DNA of 64,000 nucleotides from Ceratopteris richardii (GCA_020310875.1 CM035437.1:44872171-44936170); one strand, 5' to 3'; positions 33,980 to 47,395 are shown, numbered from the stretch's first letter. Translations and numbers: made by a program. Notes: generated from the sequence alone by a model not told the origin.

Positions 33980-35441
33980 CATCGAAAGCCTCGAACGAGC
34001 AACAACCATGTGCTCCTTGCACAACCCTGTCTTTTGCACCATTCAGGTCATGCATTTCCAAAGTATGCATTAATATAGGGCCACATTACACGGCCGTGCA
34101 TAGACACACTTGCGAATCCCATGCACAAGAGCACAGTGACATATGTCGAACGTTTCTATTGATACTAACTTTTGTGTTCTTGTTTTGTGACATCCTGTTC
34201 CTCCAAAAAAAAAAAAAAAAAAAAAAAAAAATGGAGAAAGAAAAATGGGAGAAGGTTTGGCTTATGAAACATGAATGAGTCATGCTTAGTTGAAGGTGGA
34301 ACTGTTGATTACTAGGCATTTATCAATTTGGCTAGAAGTGTGTCTCGGCCAGCAGTGAGATTATTGTTGCCTTATCTGGTAGAGGACAAGCATTTGGCAT
34401 GAACATGGCATCTACAACTATGATTTTCTCTTACCATGGTAGGAATGAAGAGCTTGAAAGTCCGCAACTTGAGTGATGCTTAACTGCCTCATGTACCAGA
34501 GCATCCAAGGAGATATCTGCAAAAGGTAGTTCTGGAGGAGAAGACTCCTGCATATGGTGAGCTAAAGGGAATATGTGAAACTCAGCTTGGTGTAGTTACC
34601 CGATGTTGCTTGCCAAGGAATATAAAGCAATTCAATTCTCAGTATTTCCTGAACCAGTATGGAACAGTAGCACTGGTGAATGGTCTATGTCAATCAACAT
34701 GGTAATCTCTTAGAAACCGGCACGTGTCCAATATTCCTCTGCGTGTCAATATAGGGAAGTGAACGTGCATGAGCCCAAGCTCAGAAATGCACATTGTTAG
34801 TGACAAATGTTGCTTTGAAAAGAGGAGAGGGGATCCACCACTCAAAAGATCTCATCAGTGGACAATCAACATGGACATTCATCAACAAGGTTCCATCCCA
34901 AAGGCTGAGTGTACGACATGAAGAGATGAACATCCATCGACCTTCTCCATGGTAAGCATCTTTACTTTGGAAACATCATAGCCATAATAGCGTAGGAAAC
35001 CTCTTCGTCGGCATACCCTTGAGCACTTAGCTCAAGAGCCCCAATTTTTGCACCATTCTTCTTCCAATGCATTTCCCAAGTAAACATTCATAGGGCTACA
35101 TTACAAGGCCGTGCACAAGGCACATATTTTCCTCAACCCATGCACGAACACACTTACCCATCACTCAATATGGGTTATGAGTACTTAGCATGACTACTGT
35201 GAAGAGCAACTTAGGAAGATCTAGAAAACATCAACGGAGACTCACAACGACACAGTCATGCTGGAATCCAAGGCAGAAGCACATACCAAGAGACTACAAC
35301 CTGCAAAGACTCACAGTGATAGATGAAGAACGTCGGACGACTTGTGTTCATACAGAAGGGACACTCCCTCTCAAGACACTACTTGGAACAACCACTACAA
35401 CAAGGGTCTGTCAGGGACGACAGACTCGAGAGGGGGGGGAG
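33980..35441 (+). other. Gypsy G 3' untranslated region
   Basis: No coding sequence is seen in 1.46 kb. It holds a 25-base A run at about 34206-34230. It also holds two diverged copies of a roughly 110 bp segment at about 34035-34143 and 35047-35160, sharing TGCACCATTC, ATGCATTTCC, ACATTACA and GGCCGTGCA. The second copy precedes the polypurine tract by about 270 bases. Confidence 0.7.
35430..35441 (+). other. Polypurine tract of gypsy G
   Basis: AGAGGGGGGGAG immediately before the TGTTGAAGC start of the 3' LTR. Confidence 0.85.
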
Positions 35442-36051
35442 TGTTGAAGCTCAAGGTCAAGGACAAAGCATGAAAGCACATCAAAGAAGTGGACATAGAA
35501 GAAGAGAGAGCAAGTAGGGAGCTCCAAGGAGTGTATGTCAATTTTTCACAAGAATTCCCTACAAAAATAGTGATTTTCATCACTAAAAGCCATTGTAAAT
35601 ACCATTATCTATTTTTAGTAACTCCATTTTGTTCAAGCCGAGGAGTCCTCGAGCTTGAGGAGTATTAGAAGTACCATCGTACCAATTTTCATAATTTTTA
35701 GACTTCGTTTGAGCCCTCAAATAAGCCCTGGAACCTAATTTTTAACTAGGCCGGACACTAGGTCTGGACAGGGCCAAAACTAGTCAAAAAACTATAAAAA
35801 GAGCTAGAGAGCTCATTTTTGGGGTTAGCATGTTAGAGAATAGAGCTTTTGTAAGAGAACTCTTTTGCAACCTAAGCTTTCCATTGTTCCTCTCTTTGAT
35901 CTTACTTTGTGCGCGTGTGTGTGTATGTGTGTGCATGTTTGTGTGCTTTCACTCACGCACTTGTGCCTTCACTTGCTCGTGGTCTTCATACCGGTCCTCA
36001 CGTCTCCGCGGATTGACAAGTAAAGGAGGTGATGCTTACGCTTGAGCTACA
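35442..36051 (+). repeat. 3' LTR of gypsy G
   Basis: 610 bp; one base difference from the 5' LTR was found (C at 35728 against T at 16350). It is followed by GTATG (36052-36056) and the resumed TG-rich array. Confidence 0.95.
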
Positions 36052-36056
36052 GTATG

Positions 36057-37990
36057 CATGTGTATGTGTGTGTAAATCTGTGTGTATATGTGTGTATGTG
36101 TGTGTATATGTGTCTATGTGTGTGTATGTGTATGCATGTATCTATGCATATGCATGTGCCTTATGTATGCATATGTATGCATATGTGTGTGTATGTGTGT
36201 GTATGCATGTAAGTATGTATGTATGAATATGCATATGCATATGTATGCATGTATGTGTATGTGTGTGTATGTCTGTGTGTGTGTATGCATATATGTGTGT
36301 GTGTCTATGTGTGTATGTGTATGTGTGTATGTGTGTATGTGTATGTGTGTGTATGCATGTAAGCATGTATGTATGCATATGCATGTGTGTATGTGTGTGT
36401 ATGCATGTAAGTATGTATGTATGCATATGCATATGCATTATGTATGCATGTATGCATGTATGTGTATGCGTGTGTTTATGTCTCTCTCTCTATGTGTGTG
36501 TGTATGCATATATATGTGTGTATGTATGTGTGCATGTGTGTGTATGTGTGTGAATGCATGTAAGCATGTATGTATGCATATGCATGTGCATTATGTATGC
36601 ATGTGTGTGTATGTGTGTGTATGCATGTAAGTATGTATGTATGCATATGCATTATGTATGCATATGCATTATGTATGCATATGCATTATGTATGCATATG
36701 CATTATGTATGCATATGCATTATGTATGCATATGCATTATGTATGCATATGCATATGGATTATGTATGCATGTATGTGTATGTGTGTGTATGTCTCTCTA
36801 CGTGTGTGTGTGTATGCATATAGATGTGTGTATGTGTGTGTATGCATGTAAGCATGTATGTATGCATATGCATGTGCATTATGTATGCATATGCATGTGC
36901 ATTATGTATGCATATGCATGTGCATTATGTATTCATATGTATGCATATGCATGTGCATTATGTATGCATATGTATGCATGTGTGTGTATGTGTGTGTATG
37001 CATGTAAGTATGTATGTATGTATGCATATGCATATGCATTATGTATGCATATGCATTATGTATGCATATGCATTATGTATGCATATGCATTATGTATGCA
37101 TATGCATTATGTATGCATATGCATTATGTATGCATATGCATTATGTATGCATATGCATTATGTATGCATATGTATGCATGTATGTGTATGTGTGTGTCTA
37201 TGTCTCTCTATGTGTGTGTGTGTGCATATATGTGTGTATATGTGTGTATATGTGTCTATATGTGTGTGTATGTGTGTGTGTCTATGTGTGTGTGTCTATG
37301 TGTGTGTGTGTGTGTCTATGTGTGTATATATGTGTGTATCTATATATATGTGTATGTATGCATGTGTATGTGTGTGTGTAAATGTGTGTGGATGTGTCTG
37401 TAAGTGTGTATGTGTCTATGTGTGTGTGTGTATATATGTGTGTGTGTGTATATATGTGAGTGTGTATATATGTGTGTGTGTATGTGTATGTGTGTGTCTA
37501 TGTGTGTATGCATGTGTCTATGTGTGTATATATGCGTGTGTGTATGCATGTGTATGTGTGTATGTAAACTAGTGTGTATATGTCTGTGTGTAAATATGTG
37601 TGTATGTGTGTATCTATGTGTGTATGTGTGTGCATATACATGTGTATGTGTATATATGTGTCTGTATGCATGTGTATGCGTGTGTGGAAATGTGTGTGGA
37701 TGTGTGTGGATGTGTGTGTGTGTAAGTGTGTATGTGTCTAATATGTATATGTGTGTGTGTCTATGTGTCTATGTGTGTGTGTCTATGTGTGTATGTGTGT
37801 ATGTGTGTGTGTCTATGTGTATATGTGTGTCTGTCTATTTGTGTATATGTGTGTGTGTGTGTAAATCTATGTGTATGTGTGTGTGTCTATGTGTATGTGT
37901 GTGTGTGTGTCTATTTGTGTATATGTGTGTGTGTGTGTGTGTAAATCTATGTGTATGTGTGTGTGTGTAAATCTGTGTGTGTATATGTGT
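36057..37990. repeat. TG/ATG-rich array, right half
   Basis: About 1.9 kb continuing the array at 14343-16063 that gypsy G split. It contains larger recurring blocks (GTCTCTCTATGTGTG, GCATGTAAGCATGTATG). No gene; open frames are repeat artefacts. Confidence 0.92.
36645..37165. repeat. Two runs of a 17 bp palindromic unit within the TG-rich array
   Basis: The unit GCATATGCATTATGTAT repeats about 7 times at 36647-36760 and about 8 times at 37025-37165. Each unit junction contains the perfect palindrome ATGCATATGCAT. Confidence 0.85.
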
Positions 37991-38041
37991 TTGTGTGTAC
38001 ATACCTTGCTTCAAAGGATGTGTGTGCACTAGTACCGTATC

Positions 38042-38598
<557 letters not shown>

Positions 38599-38892
38599 GA
38601 AATAAGTGAGCAAACATTGATTTTGTGAGTATTACTAAATTTGATATAGTTTATTTTATTTGGATTGATGTTTTATATTTTTTATTTATTTATGTTTGTT
38701 ATATGTAATACAAGAGTATTATGGAGAGGTTGATATGGATGAGGTGGAGAGACAGACACAAGAGGGACGATATTGATCACCATAGGTTATTGATCCTTGT
38801 ACCCATGATGCCTCTTTAGATATATGAGATCATGGGGGTGATTCAAATGATTGACACTATTTACATTCAATGTATTGTATACATTGATACAC
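38599..38892. other. AT-rich sequence, no gene seen
   Basis: Contains a short open acidic stretch after a possible 3' splice site near 38712. I do not recognise it. Confidence 0.4.
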
Positions 38893-39430
<538 letters not shown>

Positions 39431-40225
39431 TCGAACTATATCATTTATTCACAATGTGTGTATGTGCATGCATCTGTCTGTATGCACATGTAGGTAAATA
39501 TGTATATCTATGTATGTGCATGTATCTATGTGTGTATGTGTATGTGTGTGTATGTGTATATGTGTATATGTGTATATGTGTATATGTGTATATGTGTATA
39601 TGTGTATATGTGTATATGTATGTGTGTGTATGTGTGTGTATGTGTATGTGTTTGTATATGCATGTGTATGTGTATGAGCATGCATGTGCATGTACATGTG
39701 CATATGCATGTATGTGCTTATGCATGTGCATATGTATATGCATGTGCATGTGCATATGCATGTGCATGTGCATATGCATGTGCATGTGCATGTGCAGATG
39801 CATATGCATGTGCATGTACATATGTATTTGCATGTTCATGTGCATGTGTATATATATGTGTATGTGTGTGTATGTGCATATGTATGTGTATGTGTGTAAG
39901 TATGTGTATAATTATGTGTGTATGTGTGTATGTGTATGTGTATGTGCATGTAGATACATTTGTGCATGTGCATGTGTGTGTATATGTGTATGTGTGTGTA
40001 TGTGCATATGTATGTGTAAGTGTATGTGTATGTGCATGTGTGTGTATATGCATGTGTATGTGTGTGTGTATGTGTATGTGTATAAGTATATGTGTATGCA
40101 TCTATAGATGTGTGTATGTGCATGTGCATGTGTATGTGGATAAGTATGTGTATGTGCATATATGAGCATGCATGTGCATGTATATGTGTGTATGTGCATG
40201 TGCACGTGTATGTGCGAGTATGTTA
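39431..40225. repeat. TG/CATG-rich array
   Basis: Starts with a unique-looking edge (TATGCACATGTAGGTAAATATGTATATCTATG), then GTGTATAT repeats (39545-39620) and GTGCATGTGCATATGCAT repeats (39680-39830). The first 180 bases are homologous to the array at 61771-62072. Confidence 0.9.
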
Positions 40226-40459
40226 ATTTATGAAAACAAAACAATTTAAATGATATAGAAACAATGAAAATTGTACTTACAATAATTAGCCATCTATAAT
40301 GCTCAATGAATTTATTCAATAACATGCAATAAAGATAGAGAGAGAGAGAGACAAAAACCAAGAGAGAGAGACAGAGACAGAGACAGAGACAGAGAGAGAG
40401 TTCATAAGCACATTCTAGATATGAATGTTGGTTCACTCTTTGATCAAACACACATAGAA
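40226..40459. other. Unique sequence with GA/GACA tract
   Basis: GA and GACAGA repeats at about 40335-40400. No gene is seen. Confidence 0.5.
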
Positions 40460-40690
40460 TGAAAGTTAAAAATGATCAAAAGCAAGCATCACATAAGCAA
40501 TGCTCCAAAGTTGGATAAGCGATGATAAGTTGCATGTGTATGGGGCTTCGTATAAGCAATGCATTAAGCATTGCTTATGCAACACTCCTTTTGCCATCAC
40601 ATATGCGATGCTTTTGAAATGTTGCATATGTGATGGCATTGCATGAGGTACGCTTCCACAATGCCACATAAGTGATGCTTGTTACACCTC
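40460..40690. repeat. Hairpin-rich block related to the CACTA subterminal repeats
   Basis: Repeats of GCATTGCTTATGC and CATAAGCAATGC type, including a perfect 11 bp inverted repeat at 40552-40562 and 40568-40578 (ATAAGCAATGC, loop ATTAA). The motifs match those at 38319-38545. No CACTA terminal sequence was found beside this block. Confidence 0.6.
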
Positions 40691-40799
40691 ATCAAAACCC
40701 TCATAATGAACCTCGCTAGCAGTCTCATGTAAATTATGGTATGTGCTCGATGCTATATATGATAGAATGTGCAATCAAAAAGTGATGAAATTGTGTCGC

Positions 40800-41965
40800 G
40801 TCAACTGTCGCTATAGAGGCAATAGGATTGCAAGCTTCTTGTAGTGATGGGAGTAGCAATAGGATTGCAATCTTCAAGGCTACAATGTTGCAACAATGTG
40901 TCCATATATTTTGGTTGACACAAAAATGTTCCTCTATCAACTTGCATAATTTGAATGCCTAAATAATGATGCAAATTCCCCAAATCTGACATCTCAAAAG
41001 AGGCATGCAAATCAGCATTAAATTTGGCAATATGATTCTCATTAGGACCAGTGGCAGCATGTCATCAACATATACAACAACGATCAGAAGTACATCATTT
41101 GCACACTTAACATATAATCTTTCCTCAATTGGATTGTTCTCAAAACCATGTGCAATCAAGTACGCATGTATCTTTTCATATCAAGCATGTGGTGCTTGCT
41201 TCAAACCATTAAATGCCTTCTTCAACTTGAACACTTTGTTTTCATTACCTTTCTGCACAAAACCATGGGGTTAAAATACATAAACTTCTTCATGTAAGTC
41301 ACCATTAAGAAATGTAGTTTTAATTTCCAACTGATGTAGATTCCAACCATGAAGAGCTTCAAGTTGCATGAATGCTATGGACAAGGGTCACTTAGCATGT
41401 CGGAGAAAAGGTCTCATCAAAATCAATGCCTCTCTCTTAAGCATAACCTTTGACAAGAAGCGTAGCCTTATACCACTTGTCAACTATTCCATCAGGCTTA
41501 TGTTTTAGCTTGTATACCCATTTAGTGCCAATGGCCTTTTTGCTAGGAGGCAAATCACATAAATACCAAGTACCATTCTTCATAATAGCATCATATTTTG
41601 ATTCCATAGTAGCCATCCAATGTTTCAAATTTTGTGCTTCATCAAAAGAAAGAGGCTCACTCTCATCACAAAGATTGGAGTCAGCCATTGCATAGCAATA
41701 TGATGCAAAAGAAGCACTATGAAAGCTTGAATAGGTATGATACAACAAAGGTGCATCTAATTTGCTACCTCTCAAAGTTTGCACCAACCATTTAGGCATA
41801 GTTTTAGCCTCTTCTATGTTAGCCCTCTCATCTACAAGTGCATCATGTAAATTTTCATAAGAAATGGAATGATATGCATCATCATCATGTGGAACCTATA
41901 AAGGCTAAAAAATTGCCTCATTTGGACATGCACTTAATTGTCCACCTATAAAAGAGGAAGTTTCA
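40800..41965 (-). pseudogene. Copia E reverse transcriptase relic
   Basis: The minus strand encodes the N-terminal half of copia RT: a linker near 41800, then SFDEAQNLKHWMATMESKYD, IMKNGTWYLCDLPPSKKAIG, TKWVYKLKHKPDG. Further left in other frames come VVYVDDMLPLV (about 41060) and FEMSDLGNLHHYLGIQIMQ (about 40955). It parallels copia C at 49430-50535 but is more diverged, with several frameshifts and a local repeat of GCAATAGGATTGCAA at 40830-40870. No LTR is attached. Confidence 0.82.
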
Positions 41966-41999
41966 TACTCTTCTTGTAGCAAAATAAAAGGGAAAAAAA

Positions 42000-43040
42000 C
42001 CCATTGGTATACCTATTGATGAAAAGAAAAAAGAATTATTTAGTTACACTCCTATAACATCTGCTATATCGATGTAAAATATATGCTTATATTTTTTAAT
42101 CGCATTTTTCTTTTTGCTAATGGAAATACCTATGCATGTCATTTTTACTTCATTTTGCATCTGTTGCTAATTCATGTTTTTTTGATAGGGGAAGCACACT
42201 CCAAATCATTGTGAAGAAACACATTGATGTCATTAGCAAAGAATCCAAGAACCATCACATCCTAACTAGACAGAGAGAGAGAGATAATATACCGCTACTT
42301 CACTTGATTGTCAACTAGGCAACTAAGATTGGCAAAAATGATTGTAAAAAGCAAAGGGGTAAGAAGACATTCTTATTTGATAGAGCTCTTTAGGGAAATA
42401 GATGGGGAAAGTTGGCCATTGATGTTAATATGAGCCGACGCATTGCCAAGGAGTGCAGATCCTATCTTTTTAAATTTACATCCAAAGCTAAAGTACTTAA
42501 GATATTAAAGGATGTAATCCCACTCCATCGTATCATGTACTTTATCAAAATCTATCTTGAGAGTTTTGGGATGATTGGTTTGTGTACTCTATCCCTCCGA
42601 AATATCAATGATGGCTTCAAGAATAGATATGCCTTTGATTAATCATTTATAGTCTTCATTGATCCACAATCAAGATGTCTAGTTATTTGGTTGGCAGACC
42701 TTGGGGAAGATCTTGTAGCCAGTCTAAAGCATACTGATTAGGTGCTAGTTTTCAATTATGTTATTGTTGTCTTTCTTGTGGATGAATTTAATAACTCCAA
42801 CATTAAGGCACTTTGATAAAGCACCACAATTGAGAGCCTCACACCAAACTAAACAAAGAGGGACCAACAATACTTACTTAAAGGATTTGGAGAATTTGTT
42901 TGTGAGACCATCAAGACTAGGGCTCTTGCCTTTGGGCAAGAATCAACCGGCTTTAAAATTTATCGACCAATGAGAGGAGAATAAAGAAATCCCATAATAT
43001 TTTGCCAAATTTTTTTCAATCCGACACTCGAGATAATGGC
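42000..43040 (-). pseudogene. Non-LTR (LINE, L1-like) reverse transcriptase relic
   Basis: Minus-strand reading gives LINE RT blocks in order: KSPSLDGLTNKF (about 42925), LNVGVIKFIHKKDN (about 42790), TGYKIFPKV (about 42710), KIDFDKVHDTMEWDYIL (about 42540), GSALLGNASAHININGQ (about 42440), LLTPLLFTIIFANL (about 42360) and a degenerate active-site region near 42230. In-frame stops and shifts are frequent. No endonuclease domain or tail is seen. Copia D lies at its upstream side. Confidence 0.8.
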
Positions 43041-43082
43041 CATGCACTGACGCCTATGGGGAGAAAGAGGAGTAGACATTCC

Positions 43083-43292
43083 TGTTGCATGTATGTAGAG
43101 GTGTGCGAGACACACAAGAAGCACACACAAGGATCTCAAACGCAACAAGACACATGGAGAAGACGGATGGCTGGAATAGCTCTCTCTATTGACGATGAAC
43201 TGAACTGAAATAAGAGCTGAATAATATCCCTAAGTACAAAGTACCACCACATATGACTGAATCATGTATGTGGTAACATGGGGAAAGAACCT
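43083..43292 (-). repeat. Copia D 3' LTR, first piece (continues at 54175-54256)
   Basis: Matches 61197-61410 of the right LTR, including GAATCATGTATGTGGTAACATG. It is cut by H after AACCT; the rest (CTAGCACTAGAGTAAAAAG to GTGTAACA) lies at 54175-54256. Confidence 0.82.
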
Positions 43293-43657
43293 TGTTGTGA
43301 AAATTCCTTCCTAGAGTATAGCATCCACCAGAGAGTGAGTGAGTATGTATCCACCCATCCAACTTCACCCATATATACCAAGGGTCCAAGAGTTGCATGC
43401 TTTAATTTTTAGCCATGTGTCCTTCCAAGTGTCCTTCATGTGGATACTTTCCAAAGAGAATCACATGGCTTCTATTTCAATTGAAGTCACGTACGGGTGA
43501 AGGTGTCACTTGGGAGAAGCTTCTCCCAAGACTAAGGTTTTATTCCCTTAGGTTAATTTCCTAAGGTAACAAACCCTTCAATTTGAGACTTCTATGAAAT
43601 AAAACCTCAAGAAACATGGGTTCCTTTTGGAGGGTCTAACCCATGATTTATGCAACA
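43293..43657 (-). repeat. 3' LTR of chromovirus H
   Basis: TGTTGTGAAAATTCC to TTTATGCAACA. It is followed at 43658-43671 by TTCTTCCCCCCTTT, the complement of a polypurine tract. Confidence 0.92.
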
Positions 43658-43785
43658 TTCTTCCCCCCTTTAACATTTTTGTCCTCGAAAATGTGTTTTG
43701 GTATATTATGTGAAGTATTCCCCCGTGCACTATGATTCACTTCTTTTGATCATGGTCTCACTCTCAAAAGATGCTTTCCTCGTTT

Positions 43786-44880
43786 TTAACCAATAGTTAA
43801 AAAAGAGGGAAATCTTTTATTTATGGAACTTACTTGTTCCCAAGTAGCACTTTCTTCAGTTCCATCCCTCCATTTAACTAGGCACTCTTTATATAAATGA
43901 TTTCTTGTTTTCTTATCTTGAGTGCATAGTATTCTCTCAGGTTCATCAGGGATGTTAAGAAGGGAGATTGGTTGAATGATTGTATCAGAAGATACAAGAT
44001 TGTCTTGTTCAGCCAGTTTTCTTTTTAATCGACTTACATGGAATACTAGATGAAGTAAACAATCTTCTAGGAGTTCTAACTCATAAGCCGAAGTCCCTAT
44101 TCTTTTAAGAACCTTAAAAGGGCCACATAATCTCGGAGAGAGTTTAGGACAAGGTCCTGTTTTTAATGTTTCAGATTTCTCAGGAACTTTAAGATATACT
44201 AAATCACCAACCTGAAAGGAAATATCTCGCCTTTTAGGGTCGCTAAAAGATTTAGCTCTATCTTGGGCTTTCCTCAGGTTTTCCTTGGCTAGTTTTAGGT
44301 TAAAGTTCATATCTTCTAAGAAATCTTTTGCTGCTTGGACTTTTTCGTTTTGAAGTCCAACTGCATAAGGTGCTCTAGGTTGAAACCCATACATTAACAT
44401 AAAAGGACTATATTCCGTTGCAGAATGCTTTGCACTATTGTACGCAAATTCTACTATCGGTAGATAGTCCTCCCAGTTAGTTTGGGTAGAAGATACGTAT
44501 GCTCGTAACATATCTTCAAGTATTCGATTGACTCTTTCAGTTTGACCATCCGTTTGAGGATGTTCAGCAGTACTCAAATTAAGCTTAGTTTCTAACCGAC
44601 TGAATACAGCTCTCCAGAAATGACTAGTGAATGTTCTATCTCTATCAGACACTATGTCTTGAGGTAATCCATAGAGTCTATATAGTTGTTCTATGAATAA
44701 TTTATCCAATTCTGGAGTTTTTACTATAGTTGGAGTAGGTAAGAAACGAGCCATTTTGGTCAATCGGTCAACTATGACCCAAACAGCATCATGACCTTTA
44801 GGGGTACGTGGCAAGCCTATAATGAAATCCATGGAAATACTTTCCCATTTTCCATTTGGAATTTCTAAGGGATGCAACAA
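43786..44880 (-). CDS. Chromovirus H integrase core and chromodomain
   Basis: The 364-codon frame starts MLHPLEIPNGKWESISMDF. Integrase catalytic residues are all present: Asp in MDFIIGLP, Asp in VSDRDRTF, Glu in GQTERVNR. The C-terminal part has the GDLVYLKVP/PRLCGPFKVL fold typical of chromoviruses, then a chromodomain-like segment (YKECLVKWRDGTEESATWEQ), which in this group directs insertion to heterochromatin. It is the longest intact stretch of H. The frame is separated from the zinc finger part upstream by a shift near 44930. Confidence 0.88.
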   Translation of the reverse strand: MLHPLEIPNGKWESISMDFIIGLPRTPKGHDAVWVIVDRLTKMARFLPTPTIVKTPELDKLFIEQLYRLYGLPQDIVSDRDRTFTSHFWRAVFSRLETKLNLSTAEHPQTDGQTERVNRILEDMLRAYVSSTQTNWEDYLPIVEFAYNSAKHSATEYSPFMLMYGFQPRAPYAVGLQNEKVQAAKDFLEDMNFNLKLAKENLRKAQDRAKSFSDPKRRDISFQVGDLVYLKVPEKSETLKTGPCPKLSPRLCGPFKVLKRIGTSAYELELLEDCLLHLVFHVSRLKRKLAEQDNLVSSDTIIQPISLLNIPDEPERILCTQDKKTRNHLYKECLVKWRDGTEESATWEQVSSINKRFPSFLTIG

Positions 44881-46600
44881 ACCCCCTATCTTAAACTTTT
44901 CAGCTTTGTTAACTTGGCACTTAGTGCATCTAAGTACATAATTATGTACATCCTTATGTATACTAGGCCAGTAAAACTACCTTTTTAACAATTCATAAGT
45001 TTTGTTGATTCCAGGATGTCCTGCACTTGGGGCATCATGACATTCAAACAAAACCTTTTTTCTAAGTTTGGAATTACAAGGAACACATATCTTTCCTTTG
45101 TACAACAGATATTCATCGTGAATACTGTAATGTTTAAACTTATCTTCATTTGATAAGTTTGTACTTGGAGTAGAAACCTTCTTTCCAGGCTTCACTAAAA
45201 CTAGTATCTTCTTGATACTTGCCCTTCATGAGTGTTACTAACTCATTAGAAATTTGTATGAAACTCAAAGAATTTAACATGGGCATCCTGCTTAATGCAT
45301 CTACCACAATATTAAATTTTCCCTTTCTATATCTGAGTTCATAATCAAATTCTTGGAGTGATTCGGCCCATCTAGCTTTTCCACCTGATAATTCGGATTG
45401 GTTTGCAAACCATTTAATACTGGCTTGATAAAAAACTATAGTTGCCTTGGCGCCAAACAAATAATGTCTCCATTTTTTCAGAGCATGCACAATTGCATAA
45501 AGCTCTTTTTCATAGGTAGAATAATTTCTTTGAGCTGAATTTAGCTTTTGGCTTTCAAAAGCAATTGGTCGACCATTTTGAATCAACACAGCTCCTATTG
45601 CTAGATCACTAGCATCTGTTTCAACTACAAAGGGTTCATTTGGATCTACTATCTGTAGAACCGGGGTCGAAGCTAAGGCTTTTTTAAGTATTTCCATACT
45701 TTCAACCTGTTGCTTCTCCCAAGTAAGACTTTTGGGTTTACCCTTTGATTTCTCAAATAAAGAGGTCGAGATTTTTGCAAAGTGGGGTACAAATTTTCTA
45801 TAGTATCCTGCTAACCCTAAAAAACTTTGAAGTTCTGTAATAGTTTTAGGGTGAGGCCAGTTAAGAATAACTTGGACCTTATCAGGATCTACTTGAATCC
45901 CTTTATCAGATATAATGTGTCCAAGATACCTGATTTCTGATGAAAAGAATTCACATTTATCTTCTTTTCCGAATAATTTATTTTCTCTTAGAACTTGGAA
46001 AACTTTTTCCAAATGTTCTAGATGAGAGGTTTCATCTTGACTATAGACAAGAATATCATCAAGAAAATCAACCACAAATTTTTCCAAATAAGGGCTTAAT
46101 ATAGTGTTCATTAGTGTCATGAACGTGGCTGGGGCATTTGTTAGTCCAAAAGGCATGACTAAAAACTCAAAATGCACGTATTTAGTTCTGCAAGCTGTTT
46201 TAGGAACATCTTCAGACTTAATTCTAATTTGATGATATCCTTGACAGAGATCAAGTTTTGAAAATTATCTTAGCTCCTTTTAATTGATCAAATAAATCAT
46301 CAATTCGGGGCATTGGATATTTATTCTTGATCGTAACTTTATTCAAGGCTCGATAGTCAATGCATAGTCTCATTGATCCATCTTTTTTCTTGACTAAAAG
46401 AATGGGTGCTGCCTAGGGTGAAAGACTAGGTTGAATGAATCCCTTAACTAGGTATTCATTTAACTGCTTTTCTACTTCAGCCTGCTGGGAAAACGGGAGT
46501 CTATAAGGGGATTTACATATAGGCTTAGTTCCTGGGAGCAAGTCTATAGCATGGTCGACTTGCCCACGAGAAGGAGGTAAGCCATGGGGAAGTTATTCTG
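44881..46600 (-). pseudogene. Chromovirus H RT, RNase H and integrase zinc finger (broken)
   Basis: Minus strand from 46600: fingers ([20 protein letters not shown], about 46390), then a frameshift near 46260. The frame at 45146-46177 carries [17 protein letters not shown], the active site [10 protein letters not shown] (about 46055), RNase H ([20 protein letters not shown]) and its end. The H2C2 part (CHDAPSAGHPGINKTYELLK) lies at 44977-45195 in another frame. The sequence reads well but is split into at least three frames. Confidence 0.85.
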
Positions 46601-46888
46601 GAAAGACATCCCGATAATTATTTATCAAACACTTAAATTTAAACCTTTCATGTTCACACAAAGGAGACAAGATATAAGAAATTGGATTCATATTATGTAC
46701 ATTGTTTACATACCCCAAAGCCATTCTCTACCCAAAACCACATCAGTTCTTTCCATGTGCATGATCTGAAAGTCTAATTTATCTTTATAACCTTGAAATT
46801 CTATTTCGAGGTTACAAATCATAGTATTCCAGACTTTCTTGTCCTAACCTTGCATCATAGATACCACATACTGATGAGGTGACTTTTG

Positions 46889-47395
46889 CTAGGGCAAATT
46901 TAATCTCTTCACCAGTGAGTAGTTTAGGAAATTGTGGGTGGCCGAGTTGTCTATCATGACTCTGGCATTTTCACCACTTATACAAGCATGAAGTTTGACC
47001 AAGCCATGAGGTCCAAATTGGTTTTGGACCCACATCGAATCAGACAAACAACACTGATGCTTGTCATCTTCATGAAGGACTTCCACTTTTTTCCAAACTT
47101 TACTGTTTTCGAGATTCAATGTTTGGACTAAGTGCATTCTTGTCTTTTCTTTCCCTCTTATCTCACGGGTGGCTTTTTTATTGTCCCCTTCAATCAACAT
47201 ATCCGCTTGGATATCGTTCATTTTTTCATCCAAACCATTCAACCCTTTATAAATATCTAATTTCTGCATTTCTTCTTGGCCTATCTTTGGAAGACCTGGA
47301 GTGTAATCTATTTGTCTATCCCCTTCCTGCGGTGCATAATCCTCTTTTTGCCTAGGAATGCCTAATAACATGTTACTTGCGTATGAATCCCCCAT
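46889..47395 (-). pseudogene. Chromovirus H protease region (active-site motif altered)
   Basis: 168 codons. The C-terminal half is a retropepsin-like region, but the expected DSGATHNF reads DNSATHNF (about 46934-46952), so the catalytic DSG is lost. No zinc knuckle is seen upstream; the N-terminal half (RQIDYTPGLPKIGQEEMQK) is charged and not recognised. Confidence 0.65.

Larger units (their letters stand above)
16064..36051 (+). mobile_element. Gypsy G: 13.4 kb Ty3/gypsy retrotransposon interrupted by copia B
   Basis: Both LTRs are 610 bp, flanked by GTATG at 16059-16063 and 36052-36056. Without copia B and its duplication (22114-28668, 6,555 bp) G is 13,433 bp. Its order is LTR, tRNA-Asp primer site, palindrome-rich leader, LRSG ORF, gag with zinc knuckles, protease, RT, RNase H, HHCC module, HHCC-integrase, second protease-like domain, basic tail, 3' UTR, polypurine tract, LTR. 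The LTRs differ at one base I found (16350 T, 35728 C), so it is young. The primer site and LRSG start point to the non-chromoviral Tat/Athila side. No chromodomain and no second RNase H were seen. Confidence 0.92.
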
